Under the pieces are notes generated by a model. The model searched no databases and had not been told where the DNA came from. It worked only from the letters and a program-made list of their open reading frames with translations. This document shows, in pieces, positions 1 through 9,379 of a DNA stretch of 64,000 bases; position 1 is the stretch's first letter; each line of letters begins with the position of its first letter. The DNA is from Oscarella lobularis (lineage: Eukaryota; Porifera; Homoscleromorpha; Homosclerophorida; Oscarellidae), in contig NC_089186.1 in assembly GCF_947507565.1 (NCBI RefSeq), positions 1,550,001 through 1,614,000 on the forward strand, read 5' to 3'. Made by a program: the position numbers and the translations under genes.

Positions 1-852
1 CATTCATGGACAGCTTGCAGCATTTGCTATTGCATACCTGAAGAATAGACCAGCGCTCCTGTGCCTTCTTTCAATCACTTTGATGTCCAACTGTTTTCTT
101 TTTTTCTCACACCCCTCTATGTGAAAGAAACACCCAAAATTAGAAATATTATTAAATCGTTTTTCTCATTGCTATCGTGAGGAAACTAACCTACAATTAA
201 AGTTTAGAGCATTAGAGTCCTACTTATCTATTATCTACGAAATCAGAAGAGCCTCCTAATTAATATTCAAGCACAATATCTGATTCATTTTTGGGACATT
301 TAAAAATAGGTTCACCTAAGTAACATAATTAATTCATAACTTAGAATTATTAATTGCTCTGAATAAAATGAGGTTCAGGTTCAGATATTGTAGCATAAAG
401 CCTGATCAGTTTTGACAAAGCAATGCTACATATAATCTAGTATGAAATGATTTGATTTCCCAAAATAGTTCAAGTCACAGCGTCCAAAATAATTTATTCG
501 TTTAATACACCAGAAATTCGAGCGATGATTCCTTTCTTGAGGCATTGAAGTAGAAAGCTGTATTAATTAATTCTGCGTGTTTTTAAATTTAAATTTAATT
601 ACCTACTAATATAATAAATATTTAAGCCCCATTGTCTGTTTAAGCACCCAATATGTGGCCCCCAATGTGTACTTCCAACACTTTTGATATTAAATTAATT
701 CAGTGGAAGAAAGAAAGGCGTCGATTTCGATTTTTAACTTTTGGAAGCGCGAAAGCGCTCCATGATGATCGCTGTCCTTAATTAAAAACCAACCAAAGTC
801 TTCTCATTGCCGTACTGTTTTCCAAATAGACGCACGGATCGCTTTCGCTGCC
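1..852. other. AT-rich intergenic sequence
   Basis: AT-rich sequence without an ORF above background or any recognisable domain. The last 7 bases, 846-852 (CGCTGCC), are the left copy of the target-site duplication of the element that starts at 853. Confidence 0.6.
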
Positions 853-1370
853 CACGGATACTAGAAGCACGGGATTGGAAACGCTAGTGCGTTAGCGTAT
901 GAACCATGCGTCAGATGCGTGCCACCGGCACGCCCACTCACTCACGCGCGTGTCACCTTTCTCTTTGTGAAAGGACGTCCTCCGGAAGATCGACGTGTGT
1001 ATAAACAGACAAGGGATTAAATAGGGTGCCTGTATCGTAGGGTTTTTTGTTTCCTACAGCCTTGGCTTGCTAGAAAATCGACGATTACGTCATTGTATCT
1101 GCTCGCTTTAACGTTGTCGTCCAACTGTCGCTCCCAGCTTTGCCGCTAGTGCCGGAATCGTGCAGCAACCAATAGAACGGTCAGTCAGGCATGCAACTGC
1201 GTGGTTTGCAACGATCTTTTCTCCTTCCCGTATCCAATAGAGCCATTTTTCTCGCGTAACGTCGCGATAGTTTGTCGAATTTTCTACGATTTCAGCGGTA
1301 CCCAACAATGATCTTTTTTATCAATATGTAAACCTTATGCATTGTAGTGCGCAACTGGGCTAAAATAAAT

Positions 1371-1499
1371 ATGGGTCGTAGAAGAACAAACCTTGCACGA
1401 CGGCCCAAAAACTACGAGCGATTGCGGCGGATCGCTAACAACAGGCGCTCAGGGAGACCTCCGAAAAATGCAGTGAGACGTTGCATTAACAATGTTTAG
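1371..1499 (+). CDS. Small basic ORF inside the transposon-like element
   Basis: A 42-residue ORF starting MGRRRTNLARRPKNYER, very rich in Arg and Lys, ending in a stop at 1497-1499. It could be the first exon or N-terminus of an element-encoded DNA-binding protein that continues into the ORF starting near 1516, but I see no convincing intron (the gap is about 25 bp). No domain recognised. Confidence 0.3.
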   Translation: MGRRRTNLARRPKNYERLRRIANNRRSGRPPKNAVRRCINNV

Positions 1500-1515
1500 T
1501 GCTCAACACAGTTCT

Positions 1516-1853
1516 TTAGGCTGAAGAAGCTTCCGCCAGACCTAAAAGTTCTTCTGAAGGTCCTCCGGAAACACTGGAGTCATTAAAAAAATCAATCAAC
1601 TTGCCTAGCGCCGAATGGTTGTTAGTTGACGACGAGGAAACAGCCAGGAATTTTACTGTGTGCAAAATTGCACGCGGTAAAGACAGTACGATCATTCCGT
1701 CCCTTTCGCGAAGCCTTACGGTTGCCGAAGATCGAACGTGGACCGTCAGTTGCAATGGATTGTCTGTACCCACGGACTGTACCTTTCTGCATGACTGCCA
1801 TTCCTCAAACATTGAACAGCCAATCGCTGCAATGTCTTCTCCAAAACCTTGAC
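1516..1853 (+). CDS. Uncharacterised acidic ORF in the transposon-like element
   Basis: A plus-strand open stretch of about 110 codons with no ATG at its beginning (the first Met lies at 1601), ending at the stop after SSPKP. It is Ser/Glu-rich at first (EEASARPKSSSEG), then has a compact part containing EWLLVDDEE, SLTVAEDRTWTV and several Cys. An ORF of 150 codons exists on the opposite strand over 1516-1968. I prefer the plus strand because it agrees with the neighbouring ORFs inside the same element. No family recognised; it may be an exon of a longer gene. Confidence 0.3.
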
Positions 1854-2101
1854 TCCGGAAACGTCTGCTCTGGTCATATCCGCTAAGAATATATTTAGAT
1901 GTGCCTTCGGAGAAAGGAGATGCTTCCGGGCAAAAGGTGATACTTCCACTTGCGCGGATACTATACATAAAGAGCGAGTTTAGGCTTAGAAAGCCGACTT
2001 CACTATGCTCATCCTACTCTCAATCCCCTTCATCATTCTTACTTCTGACGCGCTTCCAAGTGAGAAGGCCTCTCCCTAAAAAACAGGCTATATAGTACAA
2101 T

Positions 2102-2546
2102 GAACTGCGCGAATGAATAGACGAACGCTTAAAGCGCGACTCCCAAGCGGCGATCTGTTACGGATATGACGCGTATACCGACTCTTCGTACGACGTCTCA
2201 GTTCAAGGACTTGTGACGTTGAATTGTTGCCAGATGGATGCCGTGTACGTTTCGCGGTGGCGGAAACTGGAGAACGAAAGTCAAGTTCGTCTTCCGCTTT
2301 GTCTCGACGGCCGACTGGGAGACGAGTTCGCCTGCTGGAAATATCAATCGCGCCTTCTCGTTCGTCTTCTCGTCAATGCGACGAATTCAAGTCGAGTGAA
2401 TGAAGCGGCGTTTCTGTGCGGAAAAGAACCGTTATGGAATGATAATTTCTACGTTACGACGACAATTCGTTTGGCAGTTCCTCCTACGGCTTCGCCTCCG
2501 CTTAGCCCAGCAATTTCCCCCGTTAGGCCACGAGGTATGCACGTAC
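2102..2546 (+). CDS. Ig-like domain exon inside the transposon-like element
   Basis: An open stretch, possibly an exon preceded by AG near 2117 and followed by a GT donor near 2535. The translation has the Ig spacing: a Cys in the VTLNC strand, the Trp of VSRWRK about 15 residues later, and a late Cys in AAFLCG. A Pro/Ser-rich tail follows. This looks like one extracellular Ig-like (C2-type) exon. No signal-peptide or transmembrane exon is visible next to it, so it is either part of an unrecognised gene or a captured exon. Confidence 0.35.
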
Positions 2547-2602
2547 CGTAATAGCTATTAATAACACGTACGTGGGAGAAAAGGCAAGTGTCTGAGTGGC
2601 AT

Positions 2603-2639
2603 CACGGATACTAGAAGTATCTAGTATCTAGTATCCGTG
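2603..2639. repeat. 37-bp palindrome at the right end of the element
   Basis: CACGGATACTAGA (2603-2615) and TCTAGTATCCGTG (2627-2639) form perfect 13-bp arms around an 11-base loop. The right arm doubles as the right TIR of the element that starts at 853. The left arm repeats the left terminus (853-867) over 15 bases, so the right end carries a subterminal inverted copy. Confidence 0.8.
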
Positions 2640-2872
2640 CGCTGCCTTCGGAGTTACCCTGGAGAAGATAGCCAACGTCCAAGAGGATTATTGATGGCTA
2701 AATCCGAATACCAATTCGCATTGATCGTGTTCGTCCCACATTTCGGATATTGCCAAGAAAAAGAAGAAAAAGAGGCGACTTTAGCGCGCGCGGGATCGAG
2801 GCAATCAAAATCAGTCCTGCAGTCCACTACACTATTACAGTAAATGTAATTCATTCAACTGCACTAAAATTT

Positions 2873-3762
2873 AGTTCAAGTGTTCGCGTGAAAGAAAATA
2901 ATTAGAAGAGTTTTTGACTCTTCGGCATGATTCGAGAATTATTGGGTCGCAAATTTTGAGAAGAGAGGGAACAAGATAAGATGGTTTGGTTGACACAAGA
3001 TAACTATGAGACGCTGCATGCCTACTCCAGTCTTCCCCGCACGTCCTTTCTCGCAGAGTCTCGTTCTGCATTTTCTTGCAGGTGCAGCTCCGTGGTAACT
3101 CGATTCCATCTGCACTCTTGCTCAAGGACGTAATAAAGTGCTGCTCCGAGTTCGGCTTTCCGGCCGGTGAACGAGTAGCACAATAGAGTTGCAGTAAGAG
3201 GAGGAGATCGTTGAAGTGGCATTTTGGGGAGAATGTAAGAAGTCTAAAGACAGTGCGGGTGTCACCCGTTTCCTAAAAGACAGCAGCATGAACACAGCTA
3301 CAAGTAGTGCAGTGAGCAAACATTTATCTGTCTCTATACCTGTGATTCCAGTCGGCCTTTGTTATCGACTCCCAGGAGCTCTTGATCAGGATACGTGTAC
3401 AAATAGTATTCCTTCTCGGAGATATTTCGTGGTATGAACGTAAAAGTCTTTACTCGAGAGTCAGAAGGCGACGAAACAAGACTCATATTTGGTCTTAGAA
3501 TAACGTTAGAGACATTCCAATTATTGCTTGCGTTGACGGCGCTCATGTTACAAATCTACGATTTCAATCAGAAATGCGGTCACGCCGGTCGCGGACGGCA
3601 GTAGCTATACAGTATAAAGTGCATCGAACTTACCGACTGCTTATACATTTTAGCACTCTTCTTATTCCATCTACGACTCGATTCTGAGGGCGTCGTGAAC
3701 ATAATCACAGACAACAGGACAATCACAGTAGAGTTTGAAATAACTTGTAAAGACAGCATCAC
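2873..3762 (-). CDS. Secreted protein, possible beta-trefoil/FGF-like or Cys-rich cytokine
   Basis: Three exons can be joined. Exon 1 (3762 to about 3633) encodes a hydrophobic signal sequence (VIVLLSVIMFTT) and a basic stretch. Exon 2 (about 3555-3334) ends at LLGVDNKGRLESQ followed by a GT donor. Exon 3 starts after CTTTTAG near 3267 and runs in frame to a stop at about 2873. The protein is about 240 residues with several N-glycosylation sequons and Cys residues, including CTC. The segment YYLY..DQELLGVDNKGRLESQ followed by TVFRLL resembles a beta-trefoil strand pattern (FGF/IL-1), and KCHFND vaguely resembles the FGF C-x-F-x-E region. The CTC pair could instead indicate a cystine-knot. Family assignment is speculative; the gene model is better supported than the name. 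Confidence 0.45.
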
Positions 3763-4297
3763 AATTTTTTCCTGCTGTTGCTGCTGCTGCTGGCGCTTAT
3801 GGAACTGTTGAGCGAATGATGAAAATGCCGCTTTTCGTTCAAATTTATAGAAGGCCCGCCGGCCGAACGTTTAGTGTCAGTATCGATAAGGATGACATCA
3901 TTTACTAGAATTGGTCACTAGCGTAAGTCGTAGCTAATGCAATTAGAGCGAGTCAGCAGAAGTGTGTACGTCCGCCTACGCCTTTACGAAATTTCTCTCC
4001 TAGAAATTGCTTTGGGATGAGGAACTGGAACAGAGAAGAAATTTCCCGCCTAATTTTGCGCGTAACAGGGTGACGCAAGGAGACGCCATCGCAAGGTTAC
4101 GTAACGTCGCTGTTTACATGCGGTCCGTCTTCCGGTATACATGTGCCCGGGGACGCATATGCGAACGCCGGTTGCAAGTACAAAAAGAAAAGCAAACCGT
4201 TTCTAGATCCATGCTCACGTTATAGAATATTCTTCTAATTAAACCAAATGTAAATTAGAAATTGGAGGGGTTTTCGGGAGCACCGAATGAGAACGCC

Positions 4298-4300
<3 letters not shown>
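3763..4300. other. Intergenic sequence
   Basis: Contains a short CTG-rich tract (3773-3792) and a 72-codon plus-strand ORF at 4007-4225 with no recognisable domain. Nothing supportable as a gene. Confidence 0.4.

Positions 4301-4352
<52 letters not shown>
4301..4352. repeat. (CA)n microsatellite
   Basis: About 26 uninterrupted CA units followed by a short imperfect tail (CGCACACGC). Confidence 0.95.
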
Positions 4353-4361
<9 letters not shown>

Positions 4362-4587
4362 TTATATTTGGATAGATCCTTAAAAACACAGTAGATAAGG
4401 AAAAGTTGGGAAGGGGAGCAAAACACACACACGTACGTGTGTTACCCAATACGCGCTTCGCCCCGCCTCCGTGCATGACATCGCTAGGCTTTCCTAGTAA
4501 GCACGCACTGCGGTTGAAGTGACATTGCAATATTTTTTTCCGCCGTTCGACAGGGATTGAGTACAGTATAGACGTCAATTCGAAGTC

Positions 4588-5003
4588 CATGGTGGATGAG
4601 AAAACCGGATGCGGCTTCGATATAGTACGACATGCAAGCATCGACCTCCTCGTCATTGAGACTGAGACTCTGGAGAGGAGAATTGTACGAGAACGGCACC
4701 GCGTGTTTGCGGGACGGGTCGACGTACGTACAGTACGCAATAAAAAAAGATATCTTCAGTGACGAGTGTCGACATGCAGAGCTCCTTTTTAATTGGCCCC
4801 TTGAGAAATTTGTCTCGTTTAGAAAGATCGGTTTGTGAACATGTGCTTATCACCTCCTACGACGAGTTTTCAAGCACATTTTTCTGCGCTACACTGGTCA
4901 ACAGACACTGCGCCAAATGCAAGAATAAACAGATTTTGTTTCCACCTCATATCGAAACTGGTCCTCCTCCTTACATCGCGAACGCATTCTTCCGCGGCGG
5001 AGA
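4588..5003. repeat. Dispersed repeat, copy 1
   Basis: About 415 bp sharing roughly 85% identity with 7919-8301 in the same orientation, from ATGGTGGATGAGAAAACC to GCGAACGCATTCTTC. The second copy has several small internal deletions relative to this one. No protein family, tRNA-like box or terminal inverted repeat was recognised, so its class is unknown. Together the copies bracket the DAPK-like gene and the XPNPEP1 fragment. Confidence 0.8.
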
Positions 5004-5590
5004 CTCCCCTTCGGCTCGGACGCAGCCGGACGGATTGAAGGGAAGCGATAGGGAATAAAGGGAACGGCGGGGGAAAGCGTGAGGATGACGTTAGAGGAGA
5101 TTGATAGCGTCTACGATGAGATTCTGAGCTCCAGACACAAATAAGGCCAACGTGTGATAATCTTACGCGTTCTCCGTGAAAGCGGCCATATTTTCGGCTT
5201 TTTTTGGTGAGCTGGAAGCCGATTGTGGCCAAGGGACTTCTTCCTAACATCGTCAATGAAAGGTTTGGCTTTTGTTTCCCCGTAGGAGGCCTCACCTTGC
5301 CAACCTGTAGTTCCGCTGGTAGTTTGTCTTGTCGTCACGTCGAATTCCGTTTGAACATCTCTGTGTAAGCTAAGAAAACGCAAAAGCAAAATGAGCCAAA
5401 GCGCGCTAAATAACCTGCATTGATTCATTTAATTGAGCGGCGATTTTTCCATGTTTCCATTCGTCTTACTGAATTTCGTCTTCTAAAGATGAAAATGACA
5501 TGCAAGAATTATACATAAAAAATCGGCAACGTTCAAGCCAGCCAGCCAGCCAACCCCTCAGATCAGGACAAAATAGTAAAAAAGACAAAT
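5004..5590. other. Sequence downstream of the DAPK-like gene
   Basis: Minus-strand ORFs of 105 and 141 codons overlap here without recognisable domains. A (GCCA)n-like tract (CCAGCCAGCCAGCCA) lies near 5540. A 3' exon of the DAPK-like gene could lie in this stretch because the upstream stop is embedded in a donor-like GTAAGTAG. Confidence 0.35.
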
Positions 5591-7300
5591 CTACTTACGG
5601 CAATACAGTGATTCATATTTCAATCTGATAGCCCTTCGGTTCACCTCAAACTCCTCGAACCATCCTAGAAGCTGACCCACTGTAGGTGACTTTGCATTGG
5701 TCCACCATTTCAACACTTCAACCATACGAGCGCAGTTATGATCAAAGCGTCTGCGAATGCAGTCAAGATCGTCTGAGCTGATAAGACAAGCGCCGAGACT
5801 TTCCCATAATGATCCATTGACGCGAGCGCAGGCTGTGATCAGATCGTCCGATATCAGCGCATTATCAGCGGGAAAAGAATCTGAATAACAGTTTTTTAAA
5901 GAGAAAAAGATGATCACGTTAAAACGAATACCTGAAGTGAAACCGGAAATGATAACTAAGTCTCTGACGGAAGAACGATGACGTCGCTCCGGTCGAGTGG
6001 AAAATATAAGATCGTCAAGAGCCTTTTCATCGACTTTGTGATCGATTTCACTTGACGAATAAATAGCAGGATCATCATTGAGATGTTGAAGATGAGAACT
6101 GTCTAAATAGAACCAATTGAGAATAACGTCCGGACTTCGTTCGTCGCACGCTTCACTGATCATTGATTTTAGCTCATTGAAGAAATTCTTTGTCTCGGCG
6201 TCACATTTCACTTTGATGGACCAACGAACAATGACGTCAATGCAATGACGTCCCTTCTTGAGACCCAATTGGATGAGACACTCAATTACTTTATTGCCGA
6301 CGATTCTCACTAATTTGATGCCGTCCTTCCAAAGCTCTTGACTTGTGTTCGTCAGACGAGAGCAACGACATTGAAGAACGACGAACAACGACGGTGAGAT
6401 GATATCAATCGGCTTATCACATTCATATCTTTGGCCGCGATACACGTCCAGCGTCGAATCTTTAACCCAGGCGGCGGGAGGAATTGAATCGTCGAGAAGA
6501 GCGGGAATCTGATACATTCCAGGCGCGTCTTCCAGCTCAATGCACAGATCCAAATAGCGAAGAACTTCAATTGCAACGTCAGCCTTCACAACGAATGCAG
6601 ATGGACGGCCCTTGTGTATGAGGTCGTCTTCAAATGCCGTCAGAGCCGATTCAATGTCACTCTTTGACGCCTTCCCCGATTTCCCGGTCTGAATGGCGAT
6701 TGGAAACCAGGGAGGAGCGAGAAGAGGACCGATTACATTATGACATAGCCACTGAGGTCGAACACAAATGCGACAACCAAGATAATAATCTATATAATCA
6801 TATTAGTAATCTGTGCAAAACTAATCGTAATCACTTACTAATCCGGACGAGTCAAGATATTCAATGGCCACTTTCTTCTCGTCTTCTTTTAGAACGAGTT
6901 TGACCTCTTGAGCAATCCACTTCTGGAATTCTTCAGTTGTCAGGAAATAGGCCAATGGATGTTCTTTCTCTTCGTCCGGAATAGAGAGATGCTTCTCAAT
7001 TTCGTGGCACAATTTCGGAATGCCATCCGCTGCCTGCGAAAACCAAAATGTTTCAAATTGATTTTTAGATTATTTCGTCATTACCTCTAGCATTTTTTCA
7101 CGAATTTTCTTGAGTTTCTGTTGACAATCGTCCATGCGAACCGAATTGCTCATACTGCAATCCATTTCGATCACGTGATCAATTTCAATATTGAACGTAT
7201 TGCCAAATAGTTTCTGAAGCTCTCTGGCGACTCGTTTCATCTGGAAACTCACTTCGATTCCCGCCTTTTCTTCAAAACCAATTAAATTGAATATTATCAT
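5591..7300 (-). CDS. DAPK-like ROC-COR-Death domain protein, 5' end missing
   Basis: Exons read leftwards from about 7300. The first (to about 7085) matches the end of the ROC GTPase region of death-associated protein kinase 1 (LQKLFGNTFNIEI, then KLKKIREKMLE). The next (about 7033-6840) matches the linker with EEFQKWIAQEV. A long exon (about 6789-5933) carries the COR domain, with PQWLCHNVIGPLL, ALLDDS..AAWV and ILNWFYLDSSHL. After a 52-bp intron the last exon (5880-5591) encodes a C-terminal Death domain with ELLGWF-like and WW motifs. Kinase, ankyrin and ROC P-loop parts are not seen. The 5' side abuts an XPNPEP1 fragment, so the gene is truncated or its upstream exons have been displaced. 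In animals DAPK1 links calcium signalling to cell death; here only the ROC-COR-Death portion is present. A paralogue lies at 63198-64000. Confidence 0.75.
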
Positions 7301-7346
7301 AAATGGAATTAGCGACCGTCACAGATCTGTATTGAATCAATTAACG

Positions 7347-7918
7347 AGTTAAAAAACGATTTGAATATTTCACCTCAGTGCTAGCTTTGACTGTCACAAG
7401 TAGACTTTCGATGCGAATACCAAACGAGCCGTCTTCATAGTAGCCAGGCTCTAGAAAACCATACACCACATTTCACATCAACTTCAGTCGTCTATACAAT
7501 ACCATCCGAAATGATCATGCCTTCTTCCATGGGTGCATCGTCAGTCGCTCTAGAGCTCACGCTCTGTGGCCCTGAAAAAAAGACGAGATACAACGCATAG
7601 AGTATGCGTTCTTGGGTGTGATTTATTCTACCTTCGTGAACGTTCAAAAACGAGCCCACACCGTGACCAGTGCCGTGAAGATAGTCGAGGCCTACTTTCC
7701 ACAGAGCTTGACGAGCCAAAACGTCAAGTTGATGACCTACGTAGACAACTACTCTCATGCATTGCACTTTCCACCTTTGGTTCTGTTAGGAAGCGCGACG
7801 CAGGCCAAATTGATGTGACCCTTCAGAACGCGAGTATAGCATTCCTTAAAAATAAAGCTTATATCAATTAATAATATAATGATTAGAAAACCTTCTGAAA
7901 AGGAGTGGGATCTCCAAA
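7347..7918 (-). pseudogene. XPNPEP1 gene fragment (duplicated 3' exons)
   Basis: This segment matches 16674-17292 of the intact aminopeptidase P gene at roughly 90% identity, introns included. It carries the exons with LKGHINLAC, the metal-site motif [16 protein letters not shown], and [15 protein letters not shown]. Homology begins in the intron next to the [10 protein letters not shown] exon and stops in mid-exon at FGDPTPFQK, exactly where the dispersed repeat begins. The N-terminal two-thirds and the last exons are absent, so it cannot make a complete enzyme. It is a non-functional duplicate or possibly an exon donor to neighbouring transcripts. Confidence 0.85.
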
Positions 7919-8301
7919 ATGGTGGATGAGAAAACCGGATGCGGCTTCGATAGTACACGACATGCAAGTGCATCGGCCTCCTCGTCATTGAGACTGAGAC
8001 TGGAGAGGAGAATTGTACGAGAACGGCACCGCGTGTTTGCGAGACGGGTGTACGTACAAAATAAAAAGGATATCTTCAGTCCGAACGACACGTGACGAGT
8101 GTCGACTTCAGAAATTTGGCTCGTTTAGAAATATCGGTTTGAACATGTGCTTATCACCTCCTACGACGAGTTTTCAAGCACACTTTCCTGTGCTGCACTG
8201 GTCAACAGACACTGCGCCAAATGGGAGAATAAACAGATTTTGCTTACCTCATATCGAAACTGGTCCCCTCCTTACATCGCGAACGCATTCTTCTGCGTCG
8301 A
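7919..8301. repeat. Dispersed repeat, copy 2
   Basis: Second copy of the repeat at 4588-5003, same orientation. Its first base follows directly on the truncated XPNPEP1 fragment, so the duplication breakpoint coincides with the repeat boundary. Confidence 0.8.
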
Positions 8302-9017
8302 CAGCTAAAAAAACTCTAGAGGAAGCATCGATAGCTGCTCTATTGCTTGATCATGTAGCGTGCTCTAAGCCTGACTTCGACCTCGAAAAAACTTTGACTC
8401 AGTGGACTGCGCGTTCTCCTGTGCTTTACCGACGCGCAAACTGTCGCTTTGCCTTGCAAGTGACGGCCACCATAGCAGGGTTTTCGAGAGGTAGGAGATC
8501 ACGGATGTGGAGAGATGATGCATTCGACAACAATTCGACAACGTTCGTTTCCTCGTAGTGTCTAAAAAACGACACTTCGACTAACGCTTAGCGGTTTGAA
8601 CCGTAAGACGAGAATCGGTCTGTTTGGCTTCCGGATTAATTACGGCGAACCACAACGATTTCTTGCTACGGACTCCAAATTGCGAACTTCCCGTAATGCG
8701 GAGGCGGAGGACATTTGCCTACTCATTCTAAATCAAGTAGCCAGATTTCTCTCGTGTTGAAAATTAGGTTTTTATTACGGCTCATGTCTTTAGCTCCGCC
8801 TATATGTGATCCTTTCCGCATTTCACATGGCGTATAGTCACCTCGGCCGTTACGTAGTGAGAATCCTAGAGAAAGACGGTTTTTTTAAATAAAAAAGGAT
8901 TCCTTAGAAAGGATTCCTTAGAAGGCTAACCATATTGGGATTCGTAAATTGAACGTTTCGAAAATGTTGGCCTATCTAGTTTAATTAAAGGGACGATCGA
9001 GGGGATTCCCTGAGGGC
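8302..9017. other. Intergenic sequence
   Basis: Contains the tail of a 181-codon plus-strand ORF (8013-8558) that begins within the dispersed repeat and has no recognisable domain (LEEASIAALLLDHVA), plus a duplicated AAGGATTCCTTAG at about 8900-8930. No gene supported. Confidence 0.4.
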
Positions 9018-9036
9018 GGGGGGGGGGGGGGGGGGG
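9018..9036. repeat. Poly-G tract
   Basis: Nineteen uninterrupted G residues immediately upstream of the first TNF-like gene's promoter module. Prone to length change and able in principle to form a G-quadruplex. Confidence 0.9.
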
Positions 9037-9039
9037 ATT

Positions 9040-9095
9040 GGCAAAAAATATGCACAGGTGTTGCCAACCCCACTCCACCGTGGTTCACGTGAGTT
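9040..9095 (+). promoter_or_regulatory. Shared upstream module of TNF-like gene 1
   Basis: ATATGCACAGGTGTTGCC followed about 25 bp later by TTCACGTGAGTTTAG. The same pair, with the E-box palindrome TCACGTGA, recurs upstream of the other copies of the array, as does a CRE-like element (TTACGTCA at 9298-9305). Confidence 0.55.
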
Positions 9096-9379
9096 TAGTG
9101 GAGCACGCATTTTGGTCTTCCGCATAAATGATTTTTAAAAGTAAAAGGACAACGTCTCCTACAGGCACGTATGGCAAGTGCATGTACCAAAAGTTTCATC
9201 GAGAGAACCTTGTTGATCCTGGCAGAACAATAGATGTACATAAATCGAGCCAGAGAGTACAATAGGACGTCAATCAAGCCACCAAATGCTAATAGAATTA
9301 CGTCACTACGGTGTCAGAGAAACAATAAGAGGCTCCGCTCCTTGCCTCCAAATCAGTTGCAACGTCAAGACAGATCGAA

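Larger units (their letters stand above)
853..2639. mobile_element. DNA-transposon-like element with TIRs and 7-bp TSD
   Basis: A 1,787-bp segment begins with CACGGATACTAGA (853-865) and ends with the exact reverse complement TCTAGTATCCGTG (2627-2639). The 7 bases outside each end are identical: CGCTGCC at 846-852 and 2640-2646. Matched inverted termini flanked by a direct duplication are the signature of a cut-and-paste DNA transposon. I cannot name the superfamily: a 7-bp duplication is unusual (hAT and P elements give 8, Dada 6-7) and no transposase motif is evident. Inside are plus-strand ORFs at 1371, 1516 and 2102 and a TATA-like stretch near 1010. The element may be non-autonomous and may carry captured host exons. 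Confidence 0.75.

Noticed and set aside
1516-1968. 150-codon minus-strand ORF
   Set aside because: It overlaps a plus-strand frame that fits the orientation of other ORFs in the same element; no domain on either strand, so I gave the plus strand a low-confidence call only.
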